DNA of 64,000 nt from Nocardia blacklockiae (GCF_015477355.1 NZ_JADLRJ010000006.1:1-64000), one strand, 5' to 3'; shown: positions 1 to 9,346, counted from the stretch's first letter. Notes: generated by a model from the letters alone, not told the origin. Translations and numbers: made by a program.

Positions 1-248
1 ACACGGTGGTCGGTACTCGTTATGACGAGGTGACCACGCCGTATGATCTGACGTTCCTGACGCCGGGTCCGGGTGCGACGGTTCGTAACATCACGTTGCA
101 GGACGGGTGTGAGCAGGACCTGTCCGATCACCTGACGCTGATGTACTCGCCGCGCGCGTTGTCGATCATCCTCAACACGCTGGATCCCTCCCAGCCGTTG
201 CAGTGCACCTTCAACCCCTGGGTCATCGGGGGCGGCGGCAAGCTGTAA
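1..248 (+). CDS. Class 2 triacylglycerol lipase/esterase, C-terminal part
   Basis: This is the last ~80 codons of a gene that begins before the window. The visible residues (TPYDLTFL, then NITLQDGCEQDLSDHLTL, and a Cys near the end in LQCTFNP) match the C-terminus of secreted actinobacterial class 2 lipases. In that family the region carries the catalytic His, here in SDHLTL, and a late disulfide Cys. The catalytic Ser, the Asp and any signal peptide lie outside the window. The family call is moderately secure; the substrate cannot be judged. Confidence 0.7.
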   Translation, partial: TVVGTRYDEVTTPYDLTFLTPGPGATVRNITLQDGCEQDLSDHLTLMYSPRALSIILNTLDPSQPLQCTFNPWVIGGGGKL

Positions 249-396
249 CCCGAGACGTATGCTTCGCCGGCGGTTCCCGACCATGCCTTCCAGGCCGCCG
301 GCAGGCATACCCCACCCGTCAGACTGTCGATGACACCGATCGAGCGGACGCTGCCCGGCCGCTCGGTAGGGCACCCACCCATCGCGTGACGGGCAT

Positions 397-428
397 CCGC
401 CGAGTGGTCTCCCGGGACCACTCGGCGG
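397..428 (+). terminator. Strong hairpin after the lipase gene
   Basis: A perfect 13-bp inverted repeat, CCGCCGAGTGGTC (397-409) and its complement (416-428), encloses a 6-nt loop. No T tract follows, as is usual for actinobacterial terminators. The rest of the 249-571 gap shows no convincing gene. Confidence 0.7.
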
Positions 429-571
429 CCGTCGTCGCGGTGTTTCCCCCGGGAGAGCGGGAATACCCGGCGGGCGTCGCCGGTTCTGGGGTCACGGGTG
501 AATCGACGAAATCACGGAGGGCAGGTGCCGCCAAGATGCGCAGGTCAGTGGTGGGATAGGCTGGATCGGTC

Positions 572-1801
572 ATGAGTTCGGCTTTCCCGGGTCCGGTCGG
601 TGCGGCGCCCCAGACGGTCTACCTCGATCACGCTGCCACGACACCGATGTTCCCCGGCGCGATCGAGGCGATGACCGCTGCCCTGCACGGGGCGGCCAAC
701 GCGTCGTCGCTGCACGGTTCCGGGCGCGCGGCGCGGCGGCGGCTGGAGGAGGCGCGCGAGTCGATCGCCGCCGACCTCGGTGCGCGGCCCTCCGAGGTCA
801 TCTTCACCTCCGGCGGCACCGAGAGCGACAACCTCGGCGTGAAGGGCATCTACCGCGCGCGCCGCGACGCCGATCCGGCGCGGACCCGCATCCTGGTCAG
901 CGCGGTCGAGCACCACGCGGTGCTCGACGCCGTCGAATGGCTCGAACAGCACGAGGGCGCGCGGGTCACGCTGCTGGAGGTGGACGGCACGGGCACGGTG
1001 TCGCCGCGCACCCTGCGCGCGGCACTGTCCGCGCACGCTGCCGAGACCGCGCTGGTCACCGTCATGTGGGCCAACAACGAGGTCGGCACGATCCAGCCGA
1101 TCGACGAACTGGCCGCCGTCGCACAGGAATTCGACGTGCCGATGCACAGCGACGCGGTGCAGGCCGCCGCGCAGCTGCCCATCGACTTCGGCGCCGCCGG
1201 GCTGGCCGCGGCCAGTTTCGCCGGGCACAAGGTCGGCGGGCCGCACGGCATCGGCGTGCTGCTGCTGGGTCGGCAGGTGCCCTGCGTGCCGATGATCCAC
1301 GGCGGCGGGCACGAGCGCGATCTCCGGTCGGGGACCTCCGATGTGCCCGCGGCCCTCGGCCTCGCCGCCGCACTGCGCGAGACCGTGCGCGGATTGTCCA
1401 CGCGCGCAGCCGAATTGACCCGCCTGCGCGACGAGCTGATCGCCGGTGTGCGCGCCCGGATCCCGGGCGCGATTCTGAACGGGCCCGAGGGTGCGCGGCG
1501 GCTGCCGGGCAACGCCCACTTCACCTTTCCCGGCTGCGAGGGCGACTCGCTGCTGATGCTGCTCGACGCCGCCGGGATCGAATGCTCCACCGGATCGGCC
1601 TGCAACGCCGGGGTCGCCGCGCCCAGCCACGTGCTGCTGGCCATGGGCGTCGAGACCCGGCAGGCCCGCGGTTCGCTGCGATTCTCCTTGGGGCACACCA
1701 CAACCGAATACGACATAGCAAGACTGCTGGAAGTGCTGCCGCCGGTGGTGGAGCGCGCCGAGGCGGCGGGGCTGGCCGGGGCGAAGGGAGGTACGCGATG
1801 A
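572..1801 (+). CDS. iscS: Cysteine desulfurase (IscS/NifS class)
   Basis: A PLP enzyme of 409 aa that removes sulfur from L-cysteine as a persulfide for Fe-S cluster assembly and tRNA thiolation. The N-terminal YLDHAATTP is the class V aminotransferase start. [10 protein letters not shown] carries the PLP Lys (about K220) and STGSACNAG carries the persulfide Cys (about C344). The ATG at 572 is the natural start for the conserved N-terminus. Its stop overlaps the start of mnmA by ATGA, so the sulfur donor and the thiolase using it are translationally coupled, as in the M. tuberculosis Rv3025c-Rv3024c pair. No other isc genes are adjacent. Confidence 0.93.
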   Translation: MSSAFPGPVGAAPQTVYLDHAATTPMFPGAIEAMTAALHGAANASSLHGSGRAARRRLEEARESIAADLGARPSEVIFTSGGTESDNLGVKGIYRARRDADPARTRILVSAVEHHAVLDAVEWLEQHEGARVTLLEVDGTGTVSPRTLRAALSAHAAETALVTVMWANNEVGTIQPIDELAAVAQEFDVPMHSDAVQAAAQLPIDFGAAGLAAASFAGHKVGGPHGIGVLLLGRQVPCVPMIHGGGHERDLRSGTSDVPAALGLAAALRETVRGLSTRAAELTRLRDELIAGVRARIPGAILNGPEGARRLPGNAHFTFPGCEGDSLLMLLDAAGIECSTGSACNAGVAAPSHVLLAMGVETRQARGSLRFSLGHTTTEYDIARLLEVLPPVVERAEAAGLAGAKGGTR

Positions 1802-2919
1802 GAGTGCTCGCAGCGATGAGTGGCGGCGTGGATTCCGCCGTGGCGGCCGCGCGCGCGGTCGACGCCGGCCACGAGGTGGTCGGGGTGCACCTGGCCCTGT
1901 CGGCGACGCCCGGGACCTTGCGCACCGGGTCGCGCGGCTGCTGCTCCAAGGAGGACGCCGGCGATGCGCGCCGCGCCGCCGATGTGCTCGGAATCCCTTT
2001 CTATGTCTGGGATTTCGCCGATCGCTTCAAGGAAGACGTGATCGACGACTTCGTCGCCGCCTACGCGGCCGGCGAGACCCCCAACCCGTGCCTGCGCTGC
2101 AACGAGAAGATCAAGTTCTCCGCGCTCGCCGACCGGGCGGTGGCGCTCGGCTTCGACGCCGTGGCCACCGGCCACTACGCGCGCCTGGACGACGGGGTGC
2201 TGCGGCGCGCCGTCGACGCCGACAAGGACCAGTCCTACGTGCTGGCGGTGCTCACCGCCGAGCAGCTGTCGCGGGCGATGTTCCCGGTGGGCGACACCCC
2301 GAAGCCGCAGATCCGCGCCGAGGCGGCCGAGCGCGGCCTGGCGGTCGCGGACAAGCCCGACTCGCACGACATCTGCTTCATCCCCTCCGGCGACACCCGC
2401 GCCTTCCTGGGCGCGAAGATCGGGGTGCGCCCCGGTGCGATCGTCGACTCCGACGGGCGCAAGCTCGCCGAACACGAAGGGGTGCACGGCTTCACGATCG
2501 GCCAGCGGAAGGGGCTCGGGCTGCCCGGGCCCGCGCCGGACGGCCGCCCCCGCTACGTCACCGAGATCGATCCCGACTCCGGCACCGTCCGGGTGGGCGC
2601 CGCCGAGGAGCTGCGGGTGTCGACCGTGCGGGCCGAGCGGGCGATCTGGACCTCCGGCACCGCGCCGGTCGGGCCGATCGAGTGCGTCGCCCAGGTGCGG
2701 GCGCACGGCGGCACCGCGCCGGCGGTCGCCGAGGCGGTCGGCGGCGGGCTCGAGGTGCGGCTGCGCGAGCCGCTGACCGGGGTGGCGCGCGGTCAGGCCG
2801 TGGTGCTGTACCGCCCCGACGCGGCGGGCGACGAGGTGATCGGCAGCGGAACCATCAGCGACACGGGGCGTGCCGACGCCGCGGACCTGGCGGGTTCGGC
2901 CGCCGAGTCGGCCCGCTGA
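1798..2919 (+). CDS. mnmA: tRNA-specific 2-thiouridylase MnmA
   Basis: A 373-aa enzyme that thiolates U34 of Glu, Gln and Lys tRNAs using persulfide sulfur from the neighbouring desulfurase. MSGGVDSA is the PP-loop that adenylates the uridine. [12 protein letters not shown] holds the first catalytic Cys and [10 protein letters not shown] the second; [10 protein letters not shown] is also typical. The reading frame stays open far upstream, but the start at 1798 is fixed by the family N-terminus ([10 protein letters not shown]) and by the ATGA overlap with the upstream gene. The C-terminal ~20 residues are Ala-rich and not conserved in the family. Confidence 0.95.
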   Translation: MRVLAAMSGGVDSAVAAARAVDAGHEVVGVHLALSATPGTLRTGSRGCCSKEDAGDARRAADVLGIPFYVWDFADRFKEDVIDDFVAAYAAGETPNPCLRCNEKIKFSALADRAVALGFDAVATGHYARLDDGVLRRAVDADKDQSYVLAVLTAEQLSRAMFPVGDTPKPQIRAEAAERGLAVADKPDSHDICFIPSGDTRAFLGAKIGVRPGAIVDSDGRKLAEHEGVHGFTIGQRKGLGLPGPAPDGRPRYVTEIDPDSGTVRVGAAEELRVSTVRAERAIWTSGTAPVGPIECVAQVRAHGGTAPAVAEAVGGGLEVRLREPLTGVARGQAVVLYRPDAAGDEVIGSGTISDTGRADAADLAGSAAESAR

Positions 2920-2955
2920 CCGGGCCGCGCGTCGTAGGCTGTGGATATCGCGTCC

Positions 2956-2985
2956 GGCCGCCCTGTGACGTCGACGTCGGCGGCC
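2956..2985 (+). terminator. Hairpin after mnmA
   Basis: GGCCGCC (2956-2962) and GGCGGCC (2979-2985) form a 7-bp stem. The loop contains a second self-complementary element, GACGTCGACGTC. There is no T tract. It may end the iscS-mnmA transcript or act on the next promoter. Confidence 0.4.
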
Positions 2986-3070
2986 CGCATCCGGGCGCGG
3001 ACATTTCCTGGTGGCGCCTCGCAGGCGAGTGCGCGCCGACATCGCTATCGAACGAGCTGGATGGTGCACG

Positions 3071-4111
3071 GTGACATCGGGTGAGAAGGTGCTGTTGCGC
3101 GGCGGGATCGCGACCGGGGTCGGGTCGTGGCCGGGGACCGATGTGCGGGAGGCGGCGGCGACCGTCGTCGGCGAACTGGGCGAGCTGCCGCATCTGGTCG
3201 AATTGCCCGGGCGCGGACCGGGTTCCGACCTGATCGGCCGCGCCTCGGCGCTGCTGGTGGACATGCAGTTCGAGGTCTCGCCGCGCGGCTACCGGATGGC
3301 GCCGCGGCCGGGATCGGTGTCGCGACGGGCCTTCGACCTGTTGCGCACCGATCTGGACGCGCTCGAAGAGGCCTGGGAGACAGCGGGTCTGGCGGGCAGC
3401 GCGCGCACGGTGAAGGTGCAGTCGGTGGGACCGCTGACGCTGGCCGCGCAGGTCGAGCTGGCCGGCGGGCACCGGGTGCTCACCGATCCCGGTGCGGTGC
3501 GCGATCTTTCGGCGTCGCTGGCCGAGGGCCTCACCCAGCACGTCGCCGAGGTCGGCAAGCGGCTCGGCGCGAATGTCGTGCTGCAACTGGACGAACCGTC
3601 GCTGACCGCCGTGCTCGACGGGTCGATTCGCGGGGCGAGTGTCATGCACACCGTGCGCGCGCTGCCGGAACCGGAGGCGCTGGACGTCCTCGACACCGTC
3701 GTGACCGCGCCGGAGGTTCCCGTGCTGGTTCACACCTGTGCCGAGCCGCCCGCCCTGGGCCTGCTGCGCGGAACTTCCGCCGCCGCCATCGGTTTCGACA
3801 TCGCCGCCATCGGCACGGCGGATCTCGACGGCATCGGCGAACTCCTGGACAGCGGAAAACTCCTGGCGCTCGGCCTGATTCCCACCATCGCCCCACCCGG
3901 CCGCGTCACCTGGCGCGACGTGGCCGAGCCCGGTGTTCGCCTGATCGACCGCCTCGGCTTTCCTCGTCGCACCCTGCGCGACAGCGTGCTCGTCACGCCC
4001 GCCTGCGGCCTCGCGGGCGCACCGCAGACCTGGGCGCGCCGCGCCCTGGAACTGGCCAGCGAAACCGCCCGCGTGTTCGCCGAGGACCCGGAGTCGATCG
4101 CGTTCGAGTGA
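3071..4111 (+). CDS. MetE C-terminal-like protein (Rv3015c-type)
   Basis: About 346 aa, corresponding to the C-terminal catalytic half of cobalamin-independent methionine synthase and lacking the N-terminal half. The Zn site looks retained: HTCAEPP (about H221 and C223) and a late TPACGLAG (about C312), matching the MetE His-x-Cys...Cys ligands. The early GVGSWPGTD is typical of the actinobacterial stand-alone family. It sits between mnmA and ligA, as does Rv3015c. The start used is the GTG at 3071, just before the conserved region; a start at 3011 is also open. A zinc-dependent methyl transfer is plausible, but the substrate is unknown. Confidence 0.8.
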   Translation: MTSGEKVLLRGGIATGVGSWPGTDVREAAATVVGELGELPHLVELPGRGPGSDLIGRASALLVDMQFEVSPRGYRMAPRPGSVSRRAFDLLRTDLDALEEAWETAGLAGSARTVKVQSVGPLTLAAQVELAGGHRVLTDPGAVRDLSASLAEGLTQHVAEVGKRLGANVVLQLDEPSLTAVLDGSIRGASVMHTVRALPEPEALDVLDTVVTAPEVPVLVHTCAEPPALGLLRGTSAAAIGFDIAAIGTADLDGIGELLDSGKLLALGLIPTIAPPGRVTWRDVAEPGVRLIDRLGFPRRTLRDSVLVTPACGLAGAPQTWARRALELASETARVFAEDPESIAFE

Positions 4112-4223
4112 GCTCGTGTGGCGCTCGCAGGTGAATGTGCAGGTGCCGCCCATGGCGTGCGCCGGTTACCGCACTACTTGCGCGCCGCGGGAGTCGGTCG
4201 CCGAAGTAGGCGTGTGCGGGGGA

Positions 4224-4586
4224 TCAGCCGCCGAAGTACGGGCGTGCGCCGGGGTGGCCCAGTTGCCAGTTCTGGGGTTTGCCCGGCGGGTACTCGACCG
4301 GGATCTGCTCGCCGGGGGAGGGCCATTGGTTCACGTCCCAGGCGAAGCGGCCGTAGACGGTTTCGCCCGCGACGGTGGGGCCGGAGATCGTGCCCGTGAT
4401 GGTCACGTACTGGTTGCCTTGGGCGGCCGGTCGGGGGCTGACGCCGGTGACGTGCAGCGTGCCGGTTTCCGGTTGCGGACGGTTCCACCCGCCACCGGGC
4501 CGCCCGCCGCCCCGGCCGCGCCGGTACGCCATCACCAGCGCCACGAGCACGACCACGGCCGTCACCAGGAACGCGAACTCCAACAT
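4224..4586 (-). CDS. Small membrane-anchored hypothetical protein
   Basis: A 120-aa protein with one N-terminal membrane helix (about residues 3-20, LEFAFLVTAVVVLVALVMAY) followed by an RRGRGGG basic stretch. The rest is a soluble region rich in Gly, Pro, Thr and Val (TGTLHVTGVSP, YVTITGTISGPTV), probably beta-stranded and possibly outside the cytoplasmic membrane. No enzyme motif is visible. It follows the AAA ATPase gene on the same strand after 65 bp, so they may be co-transcribed. Function unknown. Confidence 0.65.
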   Translation of the reverse strand: MLEFAFLVTAVVVLVALVMAYRRGRGGGRPGGGWNRPQPETGTLHVTGVSPRPAAQGNQYVTITGTISGPTVAGETVYGRFAWDVNQWPSPGEQIPVEYPPGKPQNWQLGHPGARPYFGG

Positions 4587-4651
4587 GCCCCCATGCTATG
4601 CGCGGCCGTCGCCGAACCGGGACCGCGCAGGTCGGGGGCACATTCCTGGGT

Positions 4652-5908
4652 TCAGTGGGCGGTGAGTTCGGTGGTGCCCTGCGGGGTGCGGCGCAGTTGC
4701 CAGACCGTGGTGCGGCGCGCTTGTGAGCGGCCGTTGCCGCGGTCGACCAGCGTGCGGTTGCGCGTCGTGAAGATCAGCTGGGCGCCCCGCGAGTTGGTCT
4801 CCGGGTTCTGGAACAGCTGGATGAGACGGTCGGCCGCGTCGCCGGTGAGGTGGGTGTCGATGTCGTCGACGGCCAGCACCCGGCCGGTGTCGAGCGCGTC
4901 CAGCATCGGCGGCAGCAGGCGCAGCAGGGCCAGCGTCGCGGTGGACTCGTCGGCGATGTCGAACGCGGCGTCGATGCCCCCGTGCACCAGGCCCAGGCCG
5001 ACGCCGCGGCGGGCCACCATGCGGGAGTAGAGGGTGTCGCGCGCGGCGCGCAGGTTGCTCAGCTCGCGTTCCAGGCCGGTCGGGGTGAGGCCGTGGGTCT
5101 GCCGCAATTGCTCGGCGCGCGCGGGCGAGGCGACGCAGGCGTCGAGTTCGCTTGCGGCACCGGCGATGTCGTTGTCCAGGTCGCGCAGGTAGTCCGCGTA
5201 CAGTGGGTCGTTCTCGGCGATCAGCAGATCCTCGATGCCCAGGTCCGCCGAGCGCAACAGGGTGAGCAGCCGGGCCGCGTTGTCGGGGGAGCGCGAGATG
5301 TGGCTGCCGAGGTGGTGCGCGATGGTCTGCGTATCGTGCTGTCCCCGTTGCACATCCAGCTGCGCGGCGAACCAGCGGTACGCCGGGACCAGCGCCTCGG
5401 CGGACATCTGCCCGGTCAGGCTGAGCAGCAACGCATTCGGGCGCACCAGCGGCACCAGCGCGCCGATGCCGTAGCGCGCCGGTTCGAACATCGGGCCGAC
5501 GCGGATCTGCTCGCCCTCCCGCTCGAAGACGATCCGCTTGCGGCTGTGCGGATGGCTGTGCAGCCACTCGGCGGTCACATCGGCGTTGTCGAGGCGGAAC
5601 CCGTAGGTGTACGGCACCCCTTCGGCGACGAAGGTGGCGACGAATTCCGAAGGGCGGTCGGCGAATCCGAGATGCGGCGCGCGCACCGGCCCGGCGTAGG
5701 GATCCCAGCCGGTGACGGAGTTCAGCACCGCGTCGCGCATGTGGCCCAGCGCGTCGACGAGGCTGGACTTGCCGGTCGCGGCGGTGCCGTGGACGGCGGT
5801 CACGGGTGCGGGCAATGCTCCCGCTCGGCTGCCGACCAGACGCAGCTCCTGCGTCTCGGCCAGCGATCTGTGGTTCGTCACCTGAAAACTGCGCAGCACC
5901 CGTGCCAT
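4652..5908 (-). CDS. AAA family ATPase (AAA_15/21, OLD-like)
   Basis: About 418 aa with an ABC-like split ATPase core. The N-terminal FQVTNHRSL precedes Walker A (GTAATGKSS), and the C-terminal half has VLAVDDIDTHL as Walker B, then LIFTTRNRTLVD. Walker B reads DD rather than the usual DE. Proteins of this group include SMC-like and abortive-infection ATPases, but no partner nuclease gene is adjacent. The frame is open to 5950. I prefer the ATG at 5908 because the conserved N-terminus begins there and the upstream 14 codons run into the ArsR operator/promoter at 5944-5995. Confidence 0.8.
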   Translation of the reverse strand: MARVLRSFQVTNHRSLAETQELRLVGSRAGALPAPVTAVHGTAATGKSSLVDALGHMRDAVLNSVTGWDPYAGPVRAPHLGFADRPSEFVATFVAEGVPYTYGFRLDNADVTAEWLHSHPHSRKRIVFEREGEQIRVGPMFEPARYGIGALVPLVRPNALLLSLTGQMSAEALVPAYRWFAAQLDVQRGQHDTQTIAHHLGSHISRSPDNAARLLTLLRSADLGIEDLLIAENDPLYADYLRDLDNDIAGAASELDACVASPARAEQLRQTHGLTPTGLERELSNLRAARDTLYSRMVARRGVGLGLVHGGIDAAFDIADESTATLALLRLLPPMLDALDTGRVLAVDDIDTHLTGDAADRLIQLFQNPETNSRGAQLIFTTRNRTLVDRGNGRSQARRTTVWQLRRTPQGTTELTAH

Positions 5909-5943
5909 CCTGCCGCCCGCCCCGGCGCGGCGCGACACCGGTG

Positions 5944-5995
5944 TTGACATGCAACCAAACGGCTGCCTATTGTAGAAACGCAGCCAATTGGTTGC
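5944..5995 (+). promoter_or_regulatory. Promoter and duplicated operator of the ArsR-SRPBCC gene
   Basis: TTGACA (5944-5949), an 18-bp spacer and TATTGT (5968-5973) form a near-consensus sigma-70 promoter. A 16-bp near-palindrome fills the spacer (GCAACCAAACGGCTGC, 5951-5966). An inverted 14/16 match lies just downstream (GCAGCCAATTGGTTGC, 5980-5995), centred on CCAATTGG. The two sites are 29 bp apart, about three helical turns, which fits autorepression. The first also abuts the 5' end of the divergent ATPase gene. Confidence 0.75.
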
Positions 5996-6011
5996 CTATG
6001 GAGGTGACGAC

Positions 6012-6794
6012 GTGGACGAGGTGTTCAAGGCGCTGGCCGACCCGAGCCGGCGCCGCCTGCTAGACAGCCTGAACGCGGACAACGGCCAGACTCTCCGCCA
6101 ACTGTGCGCCGTCCTGGAAATGACCCGCCAGTCCGTCAGCAAGCACCTGGCCGTACTGGAGTCGGCGAATCTGGTGACCACCCGCCGCCGCGGCCGCGAA
6201 AAACTGCACTACCTGAACGCCGAACCCATCAACGCCATCGCCGACCGCTGGATCAACCGCTACGAGCGCGGGCGCGTCCAAGCCCTCGCCGACCTCAAAT
6301 CCGCCCTGGAGGCCACCATGACCGAAGAATTCGTCTACACCACCTACATCAGGACCACCCCCGAAAAGCTCTGGCAGGCCCTGACCCAGCCGGAATTCAC
6401 CAAGCGGTACTGGGGTGCCTCCTTCGAGACCGACTGGCAGCCGGGCTCAGTGATGACTTGGCACGAGAAGGATTGGAAGAGTACCGATCCCGAACAGGTA
6501 GTGCTGGAAGCGGACCCGTACCGCAAACTGTCCTACACCTGGCACACGATGAGCCTCGAACACGCCGACGAGTTCGGCGTAGACCACGACACAGCACGGA
6601 AGTGGATGAGCGAGCCCCGCTCCAAGGTGGCCTTCGAAATCGAACCCATGGGCGAGACCGTGAAACTGACGGTCGTCCATGACGGTTTCGAACCGGGAAG
6701 CGCGCTGCTGGAGGGAATCCGCACTGGCTGGCCGACCATCCTGGCCAACCTGAAGACGCTACTGGAAACCGGGGAAGTGTTGCGTATTGAGTGA
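6012..6794 (+). CDS. ArsR-type regulator fused to an SRPBCC (AHSA1-like) domain
   Basis: 260 aa. Residues 1-95 are a winged-helix ArsR domain (VFKALADPSRRRLLDSL, then MTRQSVSKHLAVLESANLV as recognition region). Residues ~104-258 are a START/AHSA1-like lipid-pocket domain (TTPEKLWQALTQPEFTKRYWG through GWPTILANLKTLLE). In other actinobacteria these two parts are often separate neighbouring genes, so here the ligand sensor and DNA reader are one chain. The start is the GTG at 6012, preceded at good spacing by GGAGGTG; longer starts would run into the operator. It probably represses itself and perhaps the divergent ATPase. No arsenic-binding Cys pair is seen. Confidence 0.88.
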   Translation: MDEVFKALADPSRRRLLDSLNADNGQTLRQLCAVLEMTRQSVSKHLAVLESANLVTTRRRGREKLHYLNAEPINAIADRWINRYERGRVQALADLKSALEATMTEEFVYTTYIRTTPEKLWQALTQPEFTKRYWGASFETDWQPGSVMTWHEKDWKSTDPEQVVLEADPYRKLSYTWHTMSLEHADEFGVDHDTARKWMSEPRSKVAFEIEPMGETVKLTVVHDGFEPGSALLEGIRTGWPTILANLKTLLETGEVLRIE

Positions 6795-6849
6795 TTTTCG
6801 GGACGTCGGCCTCCTTGCGCTGATGAGGACATCGCAGCAGGATTGAAGG

Positions 6850-8094
6850 GTGCAGAGCGAAGAAGCATGGGGCGTGGTCAAAGCTGCGGAGGCAAGCCTA
6901 TGGGCGGTACTGCGTCCCTTTCTTACGAGCTTGAAGGAGCAAGCCCATCAATGGACTGTGCGAATTCAGCGCGCCGCAACGGAGCGACGGGGTGATTACT
7001 GGGATAGTAAGTATGAGCCCGAGGAACAGCAAGTGATGCGTGAATGTTTGGAGTGGGTTGCCGAGATTGCTCCTGAATGGCAGGATAGCATGAAGGGCTT
7101 GTGGCCATCATATGACCCACTCGGAAAGCATGCGGATCATGCGATTCTCTCAGATGGTGAATCTCTCATCGAGATTGAAGGCGCAATTCAGACTTGGGCC
7201 TTCAACCCCTTGGAGCGCATGCTCGCTCGGTTGGAAGAATTCGTCGGGGTAATGCTCGACAAACGCTTGGCGCTTGGCTCTGGATCCCAGATCTACGAGC
7301 TTAGTCCGCGTCTATTTACTGACGCGTTCCAGCCGCCTAGATACACAAGTTTACGCGATGGTATCAATAAGAGTTATTTTTCGGGTGATCTCGGTCAGGT
7401 TATCCGCGCAGGACAAGAGAGGGTCGGCCAACTAGGTCGGCTTGGCAACGAGCGCGGTGATGTTCCAAGCGACGTAGCGGAAGCTATAGAGCGATGGGTG
7501 GAAGAAGGTTTCAAGCTTCTTCGAGGTCTCCGAGTATCGGAACATTCACTGGATGCGGGACGTAATCCCGCTGACGAGTTCTTGTTTTTTGTGCAAAATT
7601 GGAAAGCGTATAAGAATCCCTACATAGATAGCGGTGTTCGGTTTGCTGAATGTGTCTTGTTTCTTGGAGTTGTTTACTTGGAAGAAGTGAGGAAAAATAT
7701 GCCAGATTATATTGAATCTTCGGCTCAGAAATCGCAGCCGCAATATTCTATAACGATAAACGGTGGCACGATCTACGGACCCGTGGCTATGAGACTTGAA
7801 GCAATCAACTCATCTATTGCGGGGATTATGAAACAAGGTACTTCTGATTTGGCGGAAGCGCTCAAAGCCTTGGAGAGCGCGATTATTGCCGACACAGACG
7901 GTGACGACGAGTTGAGACAAGATCTACTCGACAATCTCGAACTCCTCGCCAATGAGGCTAAATCCCCCCCTGGGGAACGAAAGCGCGGCGTAGTAAAATC
8001 GCTGGTAACTGCGTTGAAAAATGCTGCCCTGTCAGGTCCGGAGATTGCCAAAGCTATGGAGGCATGGGGCGGGATCCTGAATACTCTTATCTAA
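6850..8094 (+). CDS. Hypothetical protein, AT-rich orphan gene
   Basis: A 414-aa protein I do not recognise. It is mostly helical and acidic, with many Trp and Glu in the first half (ECLEWVAEIAPEW). It has a short beta-like motif near residue 300 (YSITINGGTIYGPVA) and two amphipathic helices at the C-terminus. No signal peptide or membrane helix is seen. Base composition is clearly lower in GC than its neighbours and codons ending in A/T are frequent, so recent transfer is likely. The GTG start at 6850 is the first in frame; its ribosome site is weak, so a start a few codons later is possible. It stands alone, and a defence role would be speculation. Confidence 0.7.
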   Translation: MQSEEAWGVVKAAEASLWAVLRPFLTSLKEQAHQWTVRIQRAATERRGDYWDSKYEPEEQQVMRECLEWVAEIAPEWQDSMKGLWPSYDPLGKHADHAILSDGESLIEIEGAIQTWAFNPLERMLARLEEFVGVMLDKRLALGSGSQIYELSPRLFTDAFQPPRYTSLRDGINKSYFSGDLGQVIRAGQERVGQLGRLGNERGDVPSDVAEAIERWVEEGFKLLRGLRVSEHSLDAGRNPADEFLFFVQNWKAYKNPYIDSGVRFAECVLFLGVVYLEEVRKNMPDYIESSAQKSQPQYSITINGGTIYGPVAMRLEAINSSIAGIMKQGTSDLAEALKALESAIIADTDGDDELRQDLLDNLELLANEAKSPPGERKRGVVKSLVTALKNAALSGPEIAKAMEAWGGILNTLI

Positions 8095-8282
8095 TAGATT
8101 CGGATCATTTAGCCTAACCGTTAATGGCGAGCTACTTTGGGTGAGGATATGCGGCGGCAGCAGGTCGAGGTTTATTGACGTGTGCGACGGTGAAATGTAT
8201 ATCTAGTTGGGTGTCGGGGTGTCCGCATGGGGTGAATTCAACTCCCGGGGGCAATCATCGAGTGCTGTCGGATCTCGCGGAG

Positions 8283-8642
8283 CTATGGCGATGGCCTGAT
8301 ACTGCCTGAGTTGTCTACGTCCTGACCGACAAGCTTCGATACGGACAAGCGCATGACCTCTTGCATTTTTTTGATTGTCTCGATGTGTTGGAGAATCGAG
8401 GTTTCGATGTCGACGCCCTGCTCGACGAACTTCTTGGTGAGATCGCCGGCCATCACGAAGTCTCCGAAACCGGCCACTGTTTTGGTGCGGCGTACCTGGA
8501 TGAGGGTTTCCTCAAGGTCGGCGATGCGGTCTGTGCATGCCTTGAGGCACTCACGGGCGGCAGCCTCGTCGTCGAGGTAAAGACCTCCTGCCCGTGCTTG
8601 CTCGGCGAAACCCGTCCACTTTTCTGCATCCGCCGTACTCAT
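8283..8642 (-). CDS. Small helical protein paired with a DUF3558 lipoprotein
   Basis: 119 aa, almost entirely predicted helix (KWTGFAEQARAG; DDEAAARECLKACTDRIADLEETL; a last helix through HIETIKKMQEVMRLSV), without a signal peptide or membrane span. It starts 25 bp after the DUF3558 lipoprotein gene on the same strand, so the two are probably co-transcribed. Similar small helical proteins next to DUF3558 lipoproteins occur in Nocardia genomes; the resemblance to WXG100-like hairpins is only general. Function unknown. Confidence 0.65.
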   Translation of the reverse strand: MSTADAEKWTGFAEQARAGGLYLDDEAAARECLKACTDRIADLEETLIQVRRTKTVAGFGDFVMAGDLTKKFVEQGVDIETSILQHIETIKKMQEVMRLSVSKLVGQDVDNSGSIRPSP

Positions 8643-8667
8643 CCTCGGCCTCCTACGGATAGTGGCG

Positions 8668-9201
8668 TTACTTCGGCAGGTGTGGGACCAAGGCTGTGGC
8701 GGCTTGCTGCAAGGCTGAGCAAGGTTCAGGAGGATTGTCCGCGCTGGCCTTGTTGAGTAGCTCGATTTGGACGCTTCCTTGTGCGGCAGCGAAGATTACG
8801 TCGCATGCGAGGTGACCGGCACCGCCGCTTTGGTCTCGAAACTGTCGACCACTTCGCCCGGCAATGGTTACGTCGCGGAAATCGCCATAGTCAGAGCGGC
8901 TCTCGTAGTCTGCGACCGTGCGGGCGGATGAGTACACCGTGATCGAGTATTGCTGGCCCCTCCATCCGCAGATTTCGAAGCCTGACTGCGGCACACCCGC
9001 AATGCCACTGTCTCTCGTTGCAGGGTCGACGCCGGCCGTGCGCAACGCATCGTCTGGGATGCTCGTGCACGGATTGAACAGGGCAGGTGCCGCGGCGCTG
9101 GTCGGTGTCTTGTCTGCCGACTGGCTATCCATACATCCACCTGCGGCCACGAGCGCTGCCCCGGCCGTTGCGACGGCCAATACAAGCTTGATTCGACGCA
9201 T
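8668..9201 (-). CDS. DUF3558 family lipoprotein
   Basis: 177 aa starting at MRRIKLVLAV. The signal peptide ends in a lipobox-like VAAGGC (Cys about residue 23). The mature part has the family pattern: FNPCTSIPDDALRTAGVDP near the start, a central FEICGWRG, then an ACDVIFA segment and a final Cys in EPCSALQQAATALV. The spacing of Cys suggests disulfides outside the membrane. Such lipoproteins are common in Nocardia and mycobacteria, and their ligand is unknown. The frame extends upstream to 9267, but the added residues carry no signal sequence. Confidence 0.82.
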   Translation of the reverse strand: MRRIKLVLAVATAGAALVAAGGCMDSQSADKTPTSAAAPALFNPCTSIPDDALRTAGVDPATRDSGIAGVPQSGFEICGWRGQQYSITVYSSARTVADYESRSDYGDFRDVTIAGRSGRQFRDQSGGAGHLACDVIFAAAQGSVQIELLNKASADNPPEPCSALQQAATALVPHLPK

Positions 9202-9346
9202 CCCCACCCTTTCGACCGCCCGATGTCGACTGGGTGAATGTAACAAACGGCGTAGCGACACGCACACGACGGAACGGGTGGTGAGCGATTCTCATGAACT
9301 TTCCTTACCTGTGGGTTCACAGAGCAGCCTGTGTGTGCCTTCTGGG

